In this document: piece after piece, positions 51,357-62,566 of the stretch
How the letters are laid out: each line of letters opens with the position of its first letter
Numbering within the stretch: the stretch's first letter is position 1
From: Epiperipatus broadwayi
Taxonomy: Eukaryota > Onychophora > Udeonychophora > Euonychophora > Peripatidae
Length of the DNA: 64,000 nt
Direction of reading: 5' to 3'
Assembly (NCBI GenBank): GCA_028023455.1
Contig: JAQFVV010000012.1
Span: 10,512,499 to 10,576,498 of the forward strand
Notes under the pieces: generated by a model
Seen by the model: only the letters and a program-made list of their open reading frames with translations
The model's database searches: none
What the model was told of the DNA's origin: nothing
Position numbers and translations under genes: made by a program

Positions 51357-53530
51357 ATGAAGTGGTTTCTTTCTTCTTTATAACCTAATGCTAAAATGCA
51401 CTTTCAATGAAGTCCACCATGATCATGATTCTCTTAAATTAATTATTGTTGCTGTTTTATTTATAATGTAATTGCATATGCATTTTTATTTATTTACTTT
51501 TATTTAAATTAGACCACTTAAATATTCCATTTGTTAGATAACTGTATGCTGTTTTCTCTTTTGATAATTAAGTTTCTATGGTTGGCAATAAACCATGTCT
51601 TCTTGACCTTTATTTTTCTGTCATCATATTCCATATACATTAGATTGACTGTCTGTGGATCAAAGATATATTTGAGAATGGCATCAATAAAGATATTGTA
51701 TTTAAGGAAATGGCGCAAACTTTATGATCAATTCTAGATAAACCTAATAATACAAGAAATAAAAATATAATTTGCTGTAAAAGGTTTATACATGAGAACA
51801 AGATCATATGTTTAAAAAGAGAATAAAGGCAACCAATTCATGCTGATGAATACAGCCAAATATATATAAAAAACAGCATATCAAATCAAGAAATAACACT
51901 TTAAAAAATGGACTCATATTATATGAAAGCCATTAAAGGCACATTTATAATCTCCATATTAAGAAAGCACTATAGTAAAGATAACAATAGAGCAGAATAT
52001 TTAAAAATATATCCATCTGCTGCAATCCCTCCATGGATGTTCTTTAATACAAAACAGCACAAAGAAAACTACCCAATATGTTTAATGGTGGACTTTAGAT
52101 AAATATATTACTGCAGAGCTACAAGTACCATAACAGAATAGTTAAAGTTTCAGTTAAGTTTTGGAAAATATATTATTAATTATTCTTCAAATTAGTACAA
52201 TCTATAGGAAATGCACATATTAAAGAAGACTATAAGTTAGCCTCAGTAGGTATAACTAGAACTATATGGTTCAATACCACAGATGTTGTCGATTAATGTT
52301 ATAAAAAATCTACTGGAGAATAGTAAGTACAACTTTCAAAAGTGTACTTTTATTATAGATGTGCTCAAGTGGATCAACTAAGATATAACATTCAAAATTT
52401 AATGAGTTCTACAGGATGAAAAACACATGGCAATGGGACTGACTACCAGCAACATCATATGCAGCTTGATACTGGATAAACTATATATTGATAATGTTTT
52501 ATTATGTGCTGCCAAACAAACCATTATTCAGATGTGGAAATTACTGGTGAAGAAATCAGCCTTAATATAGACTATCAAATATGAAAATAGCACACACAGC
52601 TTAAAGTAATTTAGTAATCCAATAAAATAAAAATTAGTTGGATTATAAAAAGGAGTAAACCCACTTGAAATTAGTGGTACCATCCATCCACAATCATAAA
52701 CCATTATAAAATGTAGTAAACCCACTTGAAATTAGTGGTACTATCCATCCACAATCATAAACATCAATGACTCACAAACTAGCAGGATTCAAAGCATCTC
52801 TTAAGAGAAATTTAATGCTTTGTAAATACTTAGATAAAAAACAACATAGATGAATAAGTAAATAATCTATATAGTATAGATTATAATAAAAATATTCTGA
52901 TGAATGTTATAAAACAATTCTATATAAATACAAAGTAAAATTTAAAATAACAAGATGAAAATAAGCCATGGATTAACATGCCTTATATTCTGAGATTAAC
53001 AAACAAAATATAAAAAATCTGCAAACCAAGATTGATTATGAAAGAAGAACACACTGCAGATAATGTATAAGATTCAATGCAACAGTCCAGACTGCATGGC
53101 TATTTACAATGAGGAATCTAGAGCTAATACCTCAACCAGATTCCCACAGCACAAATACATGTAGAGGCATGCAAAGAACAACTTGGAATATATGTTTTTT
53201 GAGACCATAAAAAACAATTTGATCATGGCTTTGACCCACAGACAGTCAATATAGTACATATAAAGCATGATGATAGAAACAGAAAAGTCAAGAAGGCATG
53301 GTGTATTGCCAACCATAAAAACATAATAAACAAAAGAGAAAACAGCATATAATTATCTAATAAATTGAATATTTAAATGACTAATTTAAATAAAAATAAA
53401 TAAATAAAAATGCATGCATAATTACAATATAAATAAAACAACAACAATAATTAATTTGTGAGAGCTATCATTATGGTGAACTTCACTAAACATGCATTTA
53501 GCATTAAATTATAAAGAAGAAACACTTCAT
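51357..53530. mobile_element. Unclassified 2.2-kb element with about 300-bp inverted arms
   Basis: The left arm 51357-51668 and right arm 53229-53530 are inverted copies, differing by scattered substitutions. Both arms encode the same C-terminal peptide in opposite directions: right, plus strand, FDPQTVNIVHIKHDDRNRKV then KKAWCIANHKN; left, minus strand, FDPQTVNLMYMEYDDRKIKV then KKTWFIANHRN. Conservation at protein level suggests that both descend from a coding region. Between the arms, the plus strand has further coding-like pieces, such as YLKIYPSAAIPPWMFF and NTKQHKENYPICLMVDF (51908-52100), and FFETIKNNLIMALTH (about 53195-53240), broken by stops. I do not recognise the protein. Two insertions of the same element in opposite orientation would explain the structure as well as a terminal-inverted-repeat element would. 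Confidence 0.6.
52654..52766. repeat. 61-bp tandem duplication within the 2.2-kb element
   Basis: AGTAAACCCACTTGAAATTA at 52654 recurs at 52715 and is followed in both by GTGGTAC or GTGGTACT and ATCCATCCACAATCATAAAC. The copies are nearly identical, so this duplication is recent relative to the decay of the element. Confidence 0.9.
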
Positions 53531-53793
53531 TATTAATGAACTGTATCTTATTAATTTCGATAGAAAAAAATTATAATATTTATCCAAGAATTCTTCAGTT
53601 TTTCAAATTTATTATATAATAATAGCGCTGATCTGATATCCTAGAAGGAATAATATTAATATGTATAGATAGCTTATAAGTTTATCATAAATGATTCAAT
53701 TCTACTCAACAGGATTAAAAAAATAATCTTGGGGCTAAACTTGTGACAAAAATTAAATCATTAAAACTTTAAAAAAGCAACCTGCTTAAATAA
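53531..53793. other. AT-rich spacer
   Basis: Nothing recognised. Confidence 0.3.
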
Positions 53794-53870
53794 TAGAGTA
53801 TCATGATCATAATATAAACTTCCTTGCATGTTTATGACCTGAATTCTATTCAGGTAGAGTTTGAAAATCT
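53794..53870 (+). repeat. Candidate tRNA-derived SINE head
   Basis: GAATTCTATTCAGG (53841-53854) lies within two changes of a canonical B-box and T-arm. CCTTGCATG about 18 bp upstream resembles the anticodon arm of the better SINE at 57868-57951 (CCTTGCAAG). TAGAGTATCAT (53794-53804) is a weak A-box. No tail or target duplication was found. Confidence 0.4.
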
Positions 53871-55150
53871 GTTTATATAACTGAAATTTTTCTAAGCAAC
53901 CTTAGGAATTTATTTAAGCAACCAGGTGATAATTAACCCAATTAATCATTTAATTATTAGTAAGTACCTAGGTATTAAGATTCTAAGTAGAAAATTAAAA
54001 TAAGGAATAGAAATTATAAAAATTTTGAAAAATCAGCAAATGATTGACTTAATGGCTAGTGTCTTTTTCCATAATTGACAACACTGTTGAGATGCTGGAG
54101 AAAAATATATCCTGCAAACTATTTTTTTCTTACCAAAAATTTGGAATTAGTTATTATTATTATTTTTTTAATGAATTCATGTAATAAGATGCATATGTAA
54201 TGATTTAGATATATATTTTTTATATATGGTTATTTAATTTAATATAAACATATTAAATTAGCATAGCTCAATGTATATATAATTAAAAGAGTAAACTATT
54301 TTCCCTCTTGAGCTATGAATAAATAAATCTGATAACAAAGGATCAAGAATAGATTGGACCTAGGTATTTTTTATGTTTTTCATGTTTACAAGCATATCCT
54401 TGCCAACAATAGATACAGAATGATGTCTAATATAGTAGCTCAGATAAAAAGATATCATTAAATATTAATTTAATAATTATTACTGCCATGTTTTCATTTG
54501 ACTAAAGAGTTAATTCATTCTATATTTCTATCAAGGGCAAACTTATAAATATCAAAAGCTTACAGGTCCATTCTATTCTTGATTCTTTGTCAATGGAATT
54601 TAAGGGAAAAAGAGGTTTACTTCATTAATTATTTGCTAAATAAAAGAAATAAACATATATTACTAACTAGTTAATAAAATTCAATCATTATATATATATA
54701 TATATATAACTATTATTTTGTGATGTGACTATTAATAACTGTGATGGTAGCATTGAAAACAATTATAAATGGAGAAGAGAATAAGCAGTATCAAACTGTT
54801 ATGAGTAAGATTTATCACTTGTTAGTACTTTGCTGCCTAGATATTCAATCTGCTTTCATATGGATGACTAGAAGATCAAGTGGTGTTGATCACCAAAGAC
54901 ATGTAATAACGTATTCCTGACCGATAAACTTTTTCCATTTTTCCCAATTGAAAATAAATTCAAAATTATTTCCATAACCAATGCTAGTGGTGACTGGCAT
55001 AGACAATTAAAAATTATGGAATTGATTTTTTTAAGTAAGATATAATGGAAGGGGGAGGGGGGCTCAATGCTGGGTTGCAAAAGTTTATTGCCTAGGCATA
55101 CTAATCAGCCTTTGACCAAAGTACTTTTATGAAATTAATATTCCCACTAG
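53871..55150. other. AT-rich stretch, no supported features
   Basis: A TA run at about 54692-54709 and a 70-codon minus-strand open frame without known motifs (54868-55080) are all that was noted. Confidence 0.4.
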
Positions 55151-55326
55151 ATGTAATATGTTGGACTATTTCCATCATCTATGAGTGGATGGTGAATGTA
55201 TAGAAAATTTTAAACTTTATTTAAACTTTCCAAATACAAACAACTTGGAAAGTTTAATTAAAGTTTAAAATTTTCTATACATTCAACATTCACTCAGATG
55301 ATGGAAATAGTCCAACATATCACATT
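55151..55326. repeat. Long inverted repeat (hairpin, 83-bp arms, 10-bp loop)
   Basis: The arm 55151-55233 and arm 55244-55326 are near-perfect reverse complements. Landmarks are ATGTAATATGTTGGACTATT with AATAGTCCAACATATCACAT, GAATGTATAGAAAATTTTAA with its complement, and TTTAAACTTTCCAA with TTGGAAAGTTTAA. Mismatches are scattered and few, mostly near the ATGAGTGGATGG segment. It resembles a foldback or MITE-like element. A transcript would form a long double-stranded stem. Part of the arm resembles 5688-5735. Confidence 0.88.
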
Positions 55327-56559
55327 TAATAATATACCATTATCACAAACTTTCAGACAAATAATATTCACTTATTCACTTATTTAATGTGACTTTTACA
55401 AGAAGGTATACAGATAAAATTAGATACAAAAGATTTTATCACTTTCAATTTTTTTTAATGAAATAAATAGCCTTTTCTTATCTCTAAAACCTTGTCTGTT
55501 AAGTGAAAGACAATTTTTTTTTTTTAAAAAAAAAGGCAATTTACACGGAGCATAAGAGAAGGGTGAAAAAAACCGCTTTTTATTAAAATACTGTATATTT
55601 AATCTTTCCTTCAAATAAGATGATTCAGAAGTAGGGAATATTAAAAAAAAAAAAAAATGGAATAAAAGAATAAGTAGATAAACTCTAAAACAGGGAAGTT
55701 AAAATTATCATGACCTAAATGCAATATTGTTTTAAAATGAAAAAAATTCAATCTATATATAGCTAATAAATTCTAAGGCTATTCTCTAGGTTCGGATCTA
55801 TTCTTTATCCCCCCCCCCCTCTTTTTACATCTATATTAAAAGGCAACTGCAATTAATTTTTTAATTCGTCCGGCTTAGAAACTTTTTTTTTAAAAAAATG
55901 GTTTTAATTTATGCAAAGTAGTAGCATTATTATAGTGAAATTACACTTCGTATTCAAATAGATATACATAGAGATAGAAAGACAGTAAGTAGTGTGTGCT
56001 GGCCTTTGTAATTTTTATAAAGATCATTCAATACTCAGAATACTTTCTGCACATATTCCTAAGACTTTAAAAGGCCCATGGGGTTGAGATTAAAACATCA
56101 AATAGTAATGAAAATTCCAATGTACATAGCCAGAATATTTTTCATATGGCTGCCATAACCAACTTAGCTAGCTAGTTTTTTTTTAAAAAAAATCTTCTCA
56201 AACTTACTATTAATTCTAATTTTTTTTCTATTTTTATTGTAAAAATTAATAGACTAAATTAAAATACATCAGCATGTGCAGAGGTTTTATATATAATATG
56301 TTGTATTTATTAATATAGTGCTAAATTACTGTGGAACGATTTATAAATAAAAAAAAAAGCATGACTTTATGGAAATTCAAATGAAATCTGACTGAAATAA
56401 TATAAGCATGAGGTTATTTAAAATATATTAAAAAATTAAGTCAAATGTGATTATATAATCAAGAATATTTCACTATTTAAAATGATAAGCATTGCTAGGG
56501 ATATGTCATATAAATAAACTTTACTTTGGGATAACTCTAATAACTATTGATTAAATACT
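55327..56559. other. AT-rich stretch with an 11-base C run
   Basis: A C run lies at 55809-55819. No coding or structured repeat was supported. Confidence 0.4.
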
Positions 56560-57010
56560 TCTTTTCAATAGCATGGATAAACAATTCCAAGTCATTGTTT
56601 TCTCTGTTTTTCTGCATGATTCCAGTATTGTTAACCTCTTTCTTTTGATATTACTGATTTTTATATAAGAATTTTTGTCATCTTCATCTTCTTGACTCAT
56701 TAACAATTCCAATCATGATATCCTTTTCTAGTGTGCCTCTACCACATGTGCAAAATAGTGCCACTTTTTTTTACTTTACCATCTCAAACAGTTATCCTTA
56801 TGCATCTGGCTTTCAAGATACAATAAACATTATTGATAATATTTCATTTTAAAAGCATTAATCATTTTCCTCAATGTCCATGCTTTACATCCATACATTG
56901 CAATGAACCACATCCTCACCAATGGCCTATTATACTTTGTCCATATATTTATATATATTTTTTCATATGGATGCAAATTTTGTAAATGCTTTTGATGCAA
57001 CAATAACTGT
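56560..57010 (-). pseudogene. C-terminal fragment of a LINE reverse transcriptase
   Basis: The minus strand reads VASKAFTKFASI, then MYGCKAWTLRKMINAFKMKY, then HYFAHVVEAH and MSQEDEDDKN, with stops and frame changes. This order (a thumb block, YGCEAWTL, a C-rich or FE-type block, then the GHVVR block and a Lys/Arg-rich tail) is typical of the region after the RT catalytic core in RTE-like and related LINEs. The catalytic RT domain itself is absent. It lies immediately left of the S29 retropseudogene. Confidence 0.7.
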
Positions 57011-57119
57011 GCATTTATTTTTTTTTTTATTTATTGATAAATTTGGTTAAGTCTCAATCTTAAATTTAACAAATGTTTTTAAAAGCAGTAATTCACTCTA
57101 AATTTAACTTTATATTAAA

Positions 57120-57130
57120 TCAATCTATTG
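57120..57130. repeat. Target-site duplication, left copy (S29 insertion)
   Basis: TCAATCTATTG here is repeated exactly at 57444-57454, bracketing the S29 insertion. One extra G lies between it and the T tract. Confidence 0.9.
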
Positions 57131-57443
57131 GTTTTTTTTTTTTTAATTCACACAAAAATGTTTATTTGACAAATTTACATAATTGTCCTTTAGAGTAGCA
57201 GCATGTTTGATTTAAAATAATCCTTCAAAACATCTGTTGATAAATTGTAACATCAATCCAGCTTTTTAAAACCAATGTCATTTGCATACTGCCTGAAACA
57301 ACGACGGCACATGTTCAAGCCATACTTCCTAATAAGTCCATGATGATTAGCACATACTCTGCAATAACGGAAACCTTGTCCAAATTTTCTTAGATGAGAA
57401 TATCAAATATTACTATGCCCCATGTTGCTTGAAAACGTGAGGT
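57131..57443 (-). pseudogene. RPS29: Processed pseudogene of ribosomal protein S29
   Basis: The minus strand carries a complete cDNA-like copy of the message for cytosolic ribosomal protein S29 (uS14 family), a 56-residue zinc-binding small-subunit protein. The reading frame runs from the ATG at 57423 to the stop at 57253-57255 and has exactly 56 sense positions. Diagnostic pieces are [18 protein letters not shown] and [14 protein letters not shown]. The four zinc-ligand cysteines (21, 24, 39, 42) remain. Codon 7, normally Trp in many invertebrates, is TGA. Leu11, Phe18 and His27 replace usual Pro, Ser and Arg. A 21-nt leader, a 3' untranslated region with AATAAA (complement at 57161-57166), a 13-base poly(A) tail (57132-57144) and an 11-bp target duplication show retroposition of a spliced mRNA. 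There are no introns. It is a dead copy because of the early stop; the parental gene is elsewhere. Confidence 0.96.
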
Positions 57444-57454
57444 TCAATCTATTG
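57444..57454. repeat. Target-site duplication, right copy (S29 insertion)
   Basis: This is the exact partner of 57120-57130, next to the 5' end of the S29 copy. Confidence 0.9.
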
Positions 57455-57852
57455 TTATCTCTGAATATTATATGGCAATGCTATTAAGTTCATTACTTTT
57501 TGTCTTATGGAGTTCATCGATAAAAAATGACTTCACCAGCGAAAAACTTCGGACCAAATGTGTTTACACATTTAACAACTGCTTTTTTTTTTAATCAGGC
57601 TTTAAGTTCAAAAAATCTCAAATTTTGTACCTAAGCTAATTTGCTTGTAAAATTTTATAAATATGATGCTAGACCACCAGTTTTAAATTAATTGCAGGAC
57701 CTCTTCACTCTTTGACAAAACATGACTCTAGTCTAGAATCTGAGTAATTTTTTAGTACTGGGGATTCTTCTATTAACCCCAAACTAGTTTCTTATCTGCA
57801 GCATTTATCAATGTAAAACTTTAAATTTAATGCATCTATAACAATTTTCTTC
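57455..57852. other. Spacer between S29 pseudogene and SINE
   Basis: Nothing recognised. Confidence 0.35.
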
Positions 57853-57984
57853 AAAGTTAAAGTCAAACATTGTTAGCCGAGAGGTCATCGCAGCTGCCTT
57901 GCAAGCAGGTACTTGGTTGCAGACGATTGTGGGTTCACGTCCCAGCCGATGCTATGACGTAGGTAAAAAAAAAAAAGTTAAAGT
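57853..57984 (+). mobile_element. tRNA-derived SINE with 11-bp target-site duplication
   Basis: The tRNA-like head covers 57868-57951. The A-box TAGCCGAGAGG (57874-57884) fits TRGCNNAGNGG exactly and the B-box GGTTCACGTCC (57932-57942) fits at nine of eleven positions. CATTG and CGATG pair as an acceptor-like stem, and CTGC-CTTGCAA-GCAG forms an anticodon-like arm. The 84-nt length, GCCGAG D-arm and long variable region recall a class II (Ser/Leu-type) tRNA, although the loop would read TGC. A short tail, CTATGACGTAGGT, and 12 A residues (57965-57976) follow. AAAGTTAAAGT occurs at 57853-57863 and 57974-57984, an exact target duplication. Pol III transcription and LINE-driven insertion are inferred from these features. 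It codes for nothing. Confidence 0.88.
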
Positions 57985-58680
57985 TAGTTCAATGAATGCA
58001 ATTGTACATCAGGTCCCCTTTAATGATGATAGAGATCAAAAATTACTGTGAAAATAGTGACTGCCATTTAGTGACCATTGGTTACTTGGATTTAAATAAA
58101 TGATTTTAGTTTAGAATAAATATAATGAATTATTACTATAAAGCAATTGTAATATGTGCAGTATAAATTGTAAATATTGCATTTAATGTAAATTAAATTC
58201 ACAATAATAAATCATTAATTAAAGCCCCCCCCCCCCATTAATTTTGAATCAACTGACACTATGATGTGTATCTACAAAAATAATAATGGATTTTTAAAAA
58301 ATGAAATAAATTACTATAATTTAAAAATTATCAACCTTTAACAATCTGGAGCAGCCCTGATTTTGACCACGTACTGTGATGGCATTGAATCTGATTTTTT
58401 AAAATTATTCTTGTTATTTGTTTTAGAAGGAACTTTATTCAAGAAATATATATCTACAGATATTTTAGTTTAAAGGGAAAATTTTATATATAAATTTATA
58501 CAGATATTTCAGTTTAAAAAAATAATAATAATACAAAACTAATCAAAGAATACTACAATTAGTATTTTCAATAGCATTCAGTGAATTATACTATTATTAA
58601 AAACATTTACAATAAAATATCAAAACAGAAAATACATCTCACTAGAGATTAGAGCACTGATGGACAAGTGATTAAATGAC
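57985..58680. other. AT-rich stretch with a 12-base C run
   Basis: A C run lies at 58225-58236. Otherwise nothing was recognised. Confidence 0.4.
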
Positions 58681-61620
58681 TTAGAAAATGTCAGATGGAG
58701 TGATTTTTTTATATCTTTGTTTTATTGTCTCTAATTCGTTTTTAAAAGTGTTAAAATTTCTTGCATTACTATTGTAAAGATAAGTGCACCATAATGCATA
58801 TAGTATAAATGTTGTACTTATTTCTGTGAAGAGAGCTTTTGGAAAAGACTCTATAATTAAACTTATAGTGGCATTCTTTTTTCTGATAAATTTTTGTAAT
58901 ATAAGTTCAAGTGTATTGTAGGCTACTACACTTAAAGAATATAAGTTTTTGGTTCTCATCTGATCTGTAAAACAACTCACATATAATGACAATGTTAAGC
59001 ATGTTTCCCTTATATTTCATGACATATAGTGTTGGTAATGACTACGTGTTCATTTTGAATAGAAAATCCAAAAACTTGGTCTCCAGAGTCCAATATTTAA
59101 ATCTATGTATTAGCTGCTTATTATTAATGCCTAGCATTGGAAAGTCTAAGTTATAATTTGTGTTTGTGTGTAGAAGTACATATGTATTCCAGTAGCGCCA
59201 TTTGTCTTGTGGGAAAGTTGTTAGGGTTAGATATTGATTTAATAGGTTCTAAGATTGTATGCAGATATTTTGTGTAATGGAGGAGGTTTGTCTGTAGGTG
59301 TTATTTTAAGAGTGACTTCTAAATGTGGCATATTCTTGTCATGGATGATAAAAGATTAATAGTTTTTTGTATTGTAAATACATAAATAGAATGTAGTCCT
59401 AATCTATTTAGGTTGCTATGATACTGCATTTGCCTGAGTGAGATGGCCACTATTTTTCTTCCCCATAAAAGTTTTCTACACAGTGAATAAATCTTTGATG
59501 TAAAGGATTTTGTGAAGACTATAATCAGTGTATAATAAGTAATTTTTGTAATAATCAGCATGTTTATAAGTGATACTTTCGAGTATAGAGAAAGATATGC
59601 TTTTGAGAAGGAGGATATGGTTCATTCTGTTGTTTGAATTAGTTTGTTTTGAATTTGCCTTTGCATAGCCATGTAATTCAAGTGAAAGAGGAATCCTAAA
59701 TAGACTGTAGGTTTACCTTGAAATATGTGTTTTGCCTGTATATATACACCATGCACATGTTTTATCAAAGTTAATTCTAGTTTATAGGTGCAAGTATATT
59801 CATGTAATATATCAGTTATTTGTATTTGTTTTTTTGTTAGAAAAACTTTAATATCATCCATGTAGGCTATACAGCTACATTATAACCAACTGTGGGTAAA
59901 TAGATCCCTGGGAGGCATTTTTCAATGTTATTAAGTAGTGCATTTATGTACATGGTGAATAGCAATGCATTAAGCAGAGACTCTTGTGGGATTGATTGAT
60001 GTGGATTAAAAGGAAAAGACATTTTCCCATTTAGACTTATGTATATTTCTCTAATTATTAGCAACTTTGTGAGCAAATATAATATTCATTTTGGTATTGT
60101 TTTTATGAGTACATTAATTAGTAATGAATCAAAAGCAATCCTTATATCCAGTTGTACTGCCATCAGGCTATATTTTTTTTGCATTTCATATAGTATCAAT
60201 GCTAATTTTGAATACAAAAGCTGCTTGTCCTATTGATGAGCCTTTTGTATTAAATTATGCATGCGATAACAAAGATATAAAGTGTGATTCAATTTTTTTA
60301 TTACTATGTGAGTAATTTAATACCCAATGGGCCCATAGATATTGGCCTTATGTTTTGCATTGTACAGAGCAAAGCTTATTTCTTCATAAATAAAATGATT
60401 GCTATAAGGTATATATCCCGAATATGATATATCTCTTTTGACAGAAAGTTAGCCATGTCTGCAAGATAAGTAGAAGTGAACTGGCTTAAGTGTGCAAAAA
60501 CAAACTTTGGTATACCCAGTGGTCCTGGATGGCATGAATCTGGCATCTTCTCCACTTTGTATAAAATCTTTAGGTTTGAATATTTCTGGATCATATGGCA
60601 TTCCAAATTGTCTAAAAGATGGTTTAAATATTGGCTCATTTTGAAGCATTTTCTTAAAGTGCTTGTAGACTATTGTTAGCATATTATCACCTGTGTCAAC
60701 ATCTACAGTCACTACTGCTGAAGGAACTCTTGTTGCAGGTTGTTGGCCTAGTGCCCATGGAATATATTGTCTGGACCAGATATGTGATTGCATGATGAAA
60801 AGCTTTTTCTTTTTTGAAGTAATGTATTCTTTTAGCATATCATATATGGATTTGTAAGTTTTTTTTAGTTTAATTAATAGAATATTATTTTCTGTAATTG
60901 GAGTACTATGTATTATCCTTTTATGTAATTCATTAACAAGAGCTAAGAGTTTTGTTGGTGGTGTAGTGATTCTTGTGACATAGTTTATACTATATATTAT
61001 TTGTGTGTACAGTATCCATTTTTATACTATCTATTTCTAAGCTGTTTCGTTTAATTAATAAAATGTATATTTCTGAGAATAAAAATTCTGTTGTTCTTGT
61101 ATATAAATAGAATTATTATTGTTCTTTAGTGTTGTGTTACATGATATGTATAATTTAAATCAAGAAAGGCCATTATTGCTGCATAATCTGAAAGAGGAGA
61201 GGGGACTAGCTGAATTTTTAGTGTGTGGTGAAGTGATAGTGAATAAAATATTAGACATATAAGTGATGAGTATCTGCCATTTTATTGAATGAAACAAAAT
61301 TATTTGGCAGAAATCCTTCATCACTCATAAGTGGGCTATTGATGAGGTGCAATCAACTATTCACAAATGTAGAAAAAGACATGTTAAAATCTCCTATCAG
61401 CACGAGTGACTTTGAGGAGGTAGCAAATAATAAATCTATGTTTTGAATAATTCTGGTAATGGTGTACTGGTTATGGGGCATATACACAAATACTACATTT
61501 AAACTTGTAGTCTTATGTTGATAGCAGACATTTACACTATTGAATGTGATAAGATATATATAAAAAAGGTTTACAAATTTAAATAGTCCTTTGTCAAAAA
61601 GAAATAAAATTTAAACATTA
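58681..61620 (-). pseudogene. Decayed L1/Tx1-like LINE (endonuclease, RT, C-terminal domain)
   Basis: Minus-strand blocks follow the order of ORF2 of L1/Tx1-type LINEs. The endonuclease part has VVFVYMPHNQYT and SLVLIGDFNM (GDFN at 61384-61395), and later LSDYAAIMAFLDLN (about 61150-61200), the SDH-type motif. A linker follows (60449-60838, including FKKMLQNEP). The RT has IPQESLLNALLFTMYINALL (about 59940-60000, for QGxxLSPLLF) and YMDDIKVFL (about 59840-59864), the catalytic motif with both Asp kept. After the RT, LINMLIITKITYYTLIIVF and CRKLLWGRK (about 59460-59560) match the KxxILxxLxxPKLxY and IWGxxR blocks typical of this clade. The last part (58681-58992) contains ISTTFILYALWCTYLYNSNA, like the C-terminal zf-RVT region. 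Frames shift repeatedly, so it is inactive. ORF1 was not found. Limits are approximate. Confidence 0.8.
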
Positions 61621-61949
61621 TTTATTAATGACAGCTTACAATTATTTGTCATTAACCCTTGATAAAATTGTTATAGCATCTTAACATTTTGGGTATATAA
61701 AAAATTAAAACTTTAAATGTTAGATTCCTCAATTTTATGACTAATCTCTATATTATTTTATATAAGAAATATTATTTTAATATGATACAATAATAGACTC
61801 ATAAATTATAACTGTACTTCTGCAATAATATATTAATTATATTTCAAAAAATTTATTAGCAATGTCTCATAGTAAGCAAACCCATTCAACTGTAGAAACA
61901 TTAAATAGAAAACAATAAAAAGTTAAAGCAAAATTTTGTGAGATCTGAG
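61621..61949. other. AT-rich spacer between two LINE relics
   Basis: Nothing recognised. Confidence 0.35.
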
Positions 61950-62566
61950 AAAACCAATATGCAAAACACAGTTATGTCCACATATACCACCTACTCATTC
62001 TTCAGTCTGAATATTCTGTCATAATTTCCATAATGAAGTTTACTTTCTGAAAGATTTCAATATCTTGTCTAATTGCTGTTCTCCAATGTAATTTATCTTC
62101 AACCATATCTTTCCAATAAAGCAATTAATATTGTACTGCCCCTCTTTAGATCATTTTTGTAATGTAAATGAGATCATCTCTCACATGAAAACAATGAGCA
62201 AGTTCCTTATAAATATCTTTTTAGGATGTTTGTTATTATACAGTTGCTTCATATTACTATCCAATAAAATCAAATCTTAATAATAGTAGACTCTATAATA
62301 TCACATCCAGCTATCATCATAACACCCCATTTAATTTTACGATCTCATTGTTGTATCTAGAATTTTATAGAAATTTTTTAAAAAAAACATTTATATACTT
62401 TTACATTGATATAAAAGACTCCGGATTAACTTAACACACAATATATTGGCAAAATAACTGTCCTATATATAATTAATTTGTAGAATATCTTTTTAACATG
62501 TTAAATGCAACAATACCAGAATTTAGTCTTTTTAAAAAAGAAAGTTTTTTTACTTAAAAAGTTATA
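61950..62566 (-). pseudogene. LINE relic, C-terminal part
   Basis: The minus strand reads YKLIIYRTVILPI (about 62450-62490), matching the TKIxVYxAxVLPTLLYG block after the RT core. Next comes NFYKILDTTMRS (about 62340-62380), matching LRxILGIxWQDR, then HLHYKNDLKRGSTILIALLE (about 62110-62170), matching RYKDxLKRDM, which is the end of a widespread LINE family. It is full of stops. It probably belongs to the same element as the RT part at 63249-64000, with the duplicated unit at 62567-63248 lying between. Confidence 0.6.

Noticed and set aside
57253-57423. Active RPS29 gene
   Set aside because: There is an in-frame TGA at codon 7, and all features of retroposition are present.
57868-57951. 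Genuine tRNA gene
   Set aside because: D- and T-arm pairing is imperfect, the B-box has two changes, and the copy is flanked by a poly(A) tail and a target duplication, which mark a retroposed SINE.
60039-60679. Plus-strand open frames opposite the L1/Tx1 relic
   Set aside because: The minus strand carries the recognisable RT blocks; the plus frames are shadows.
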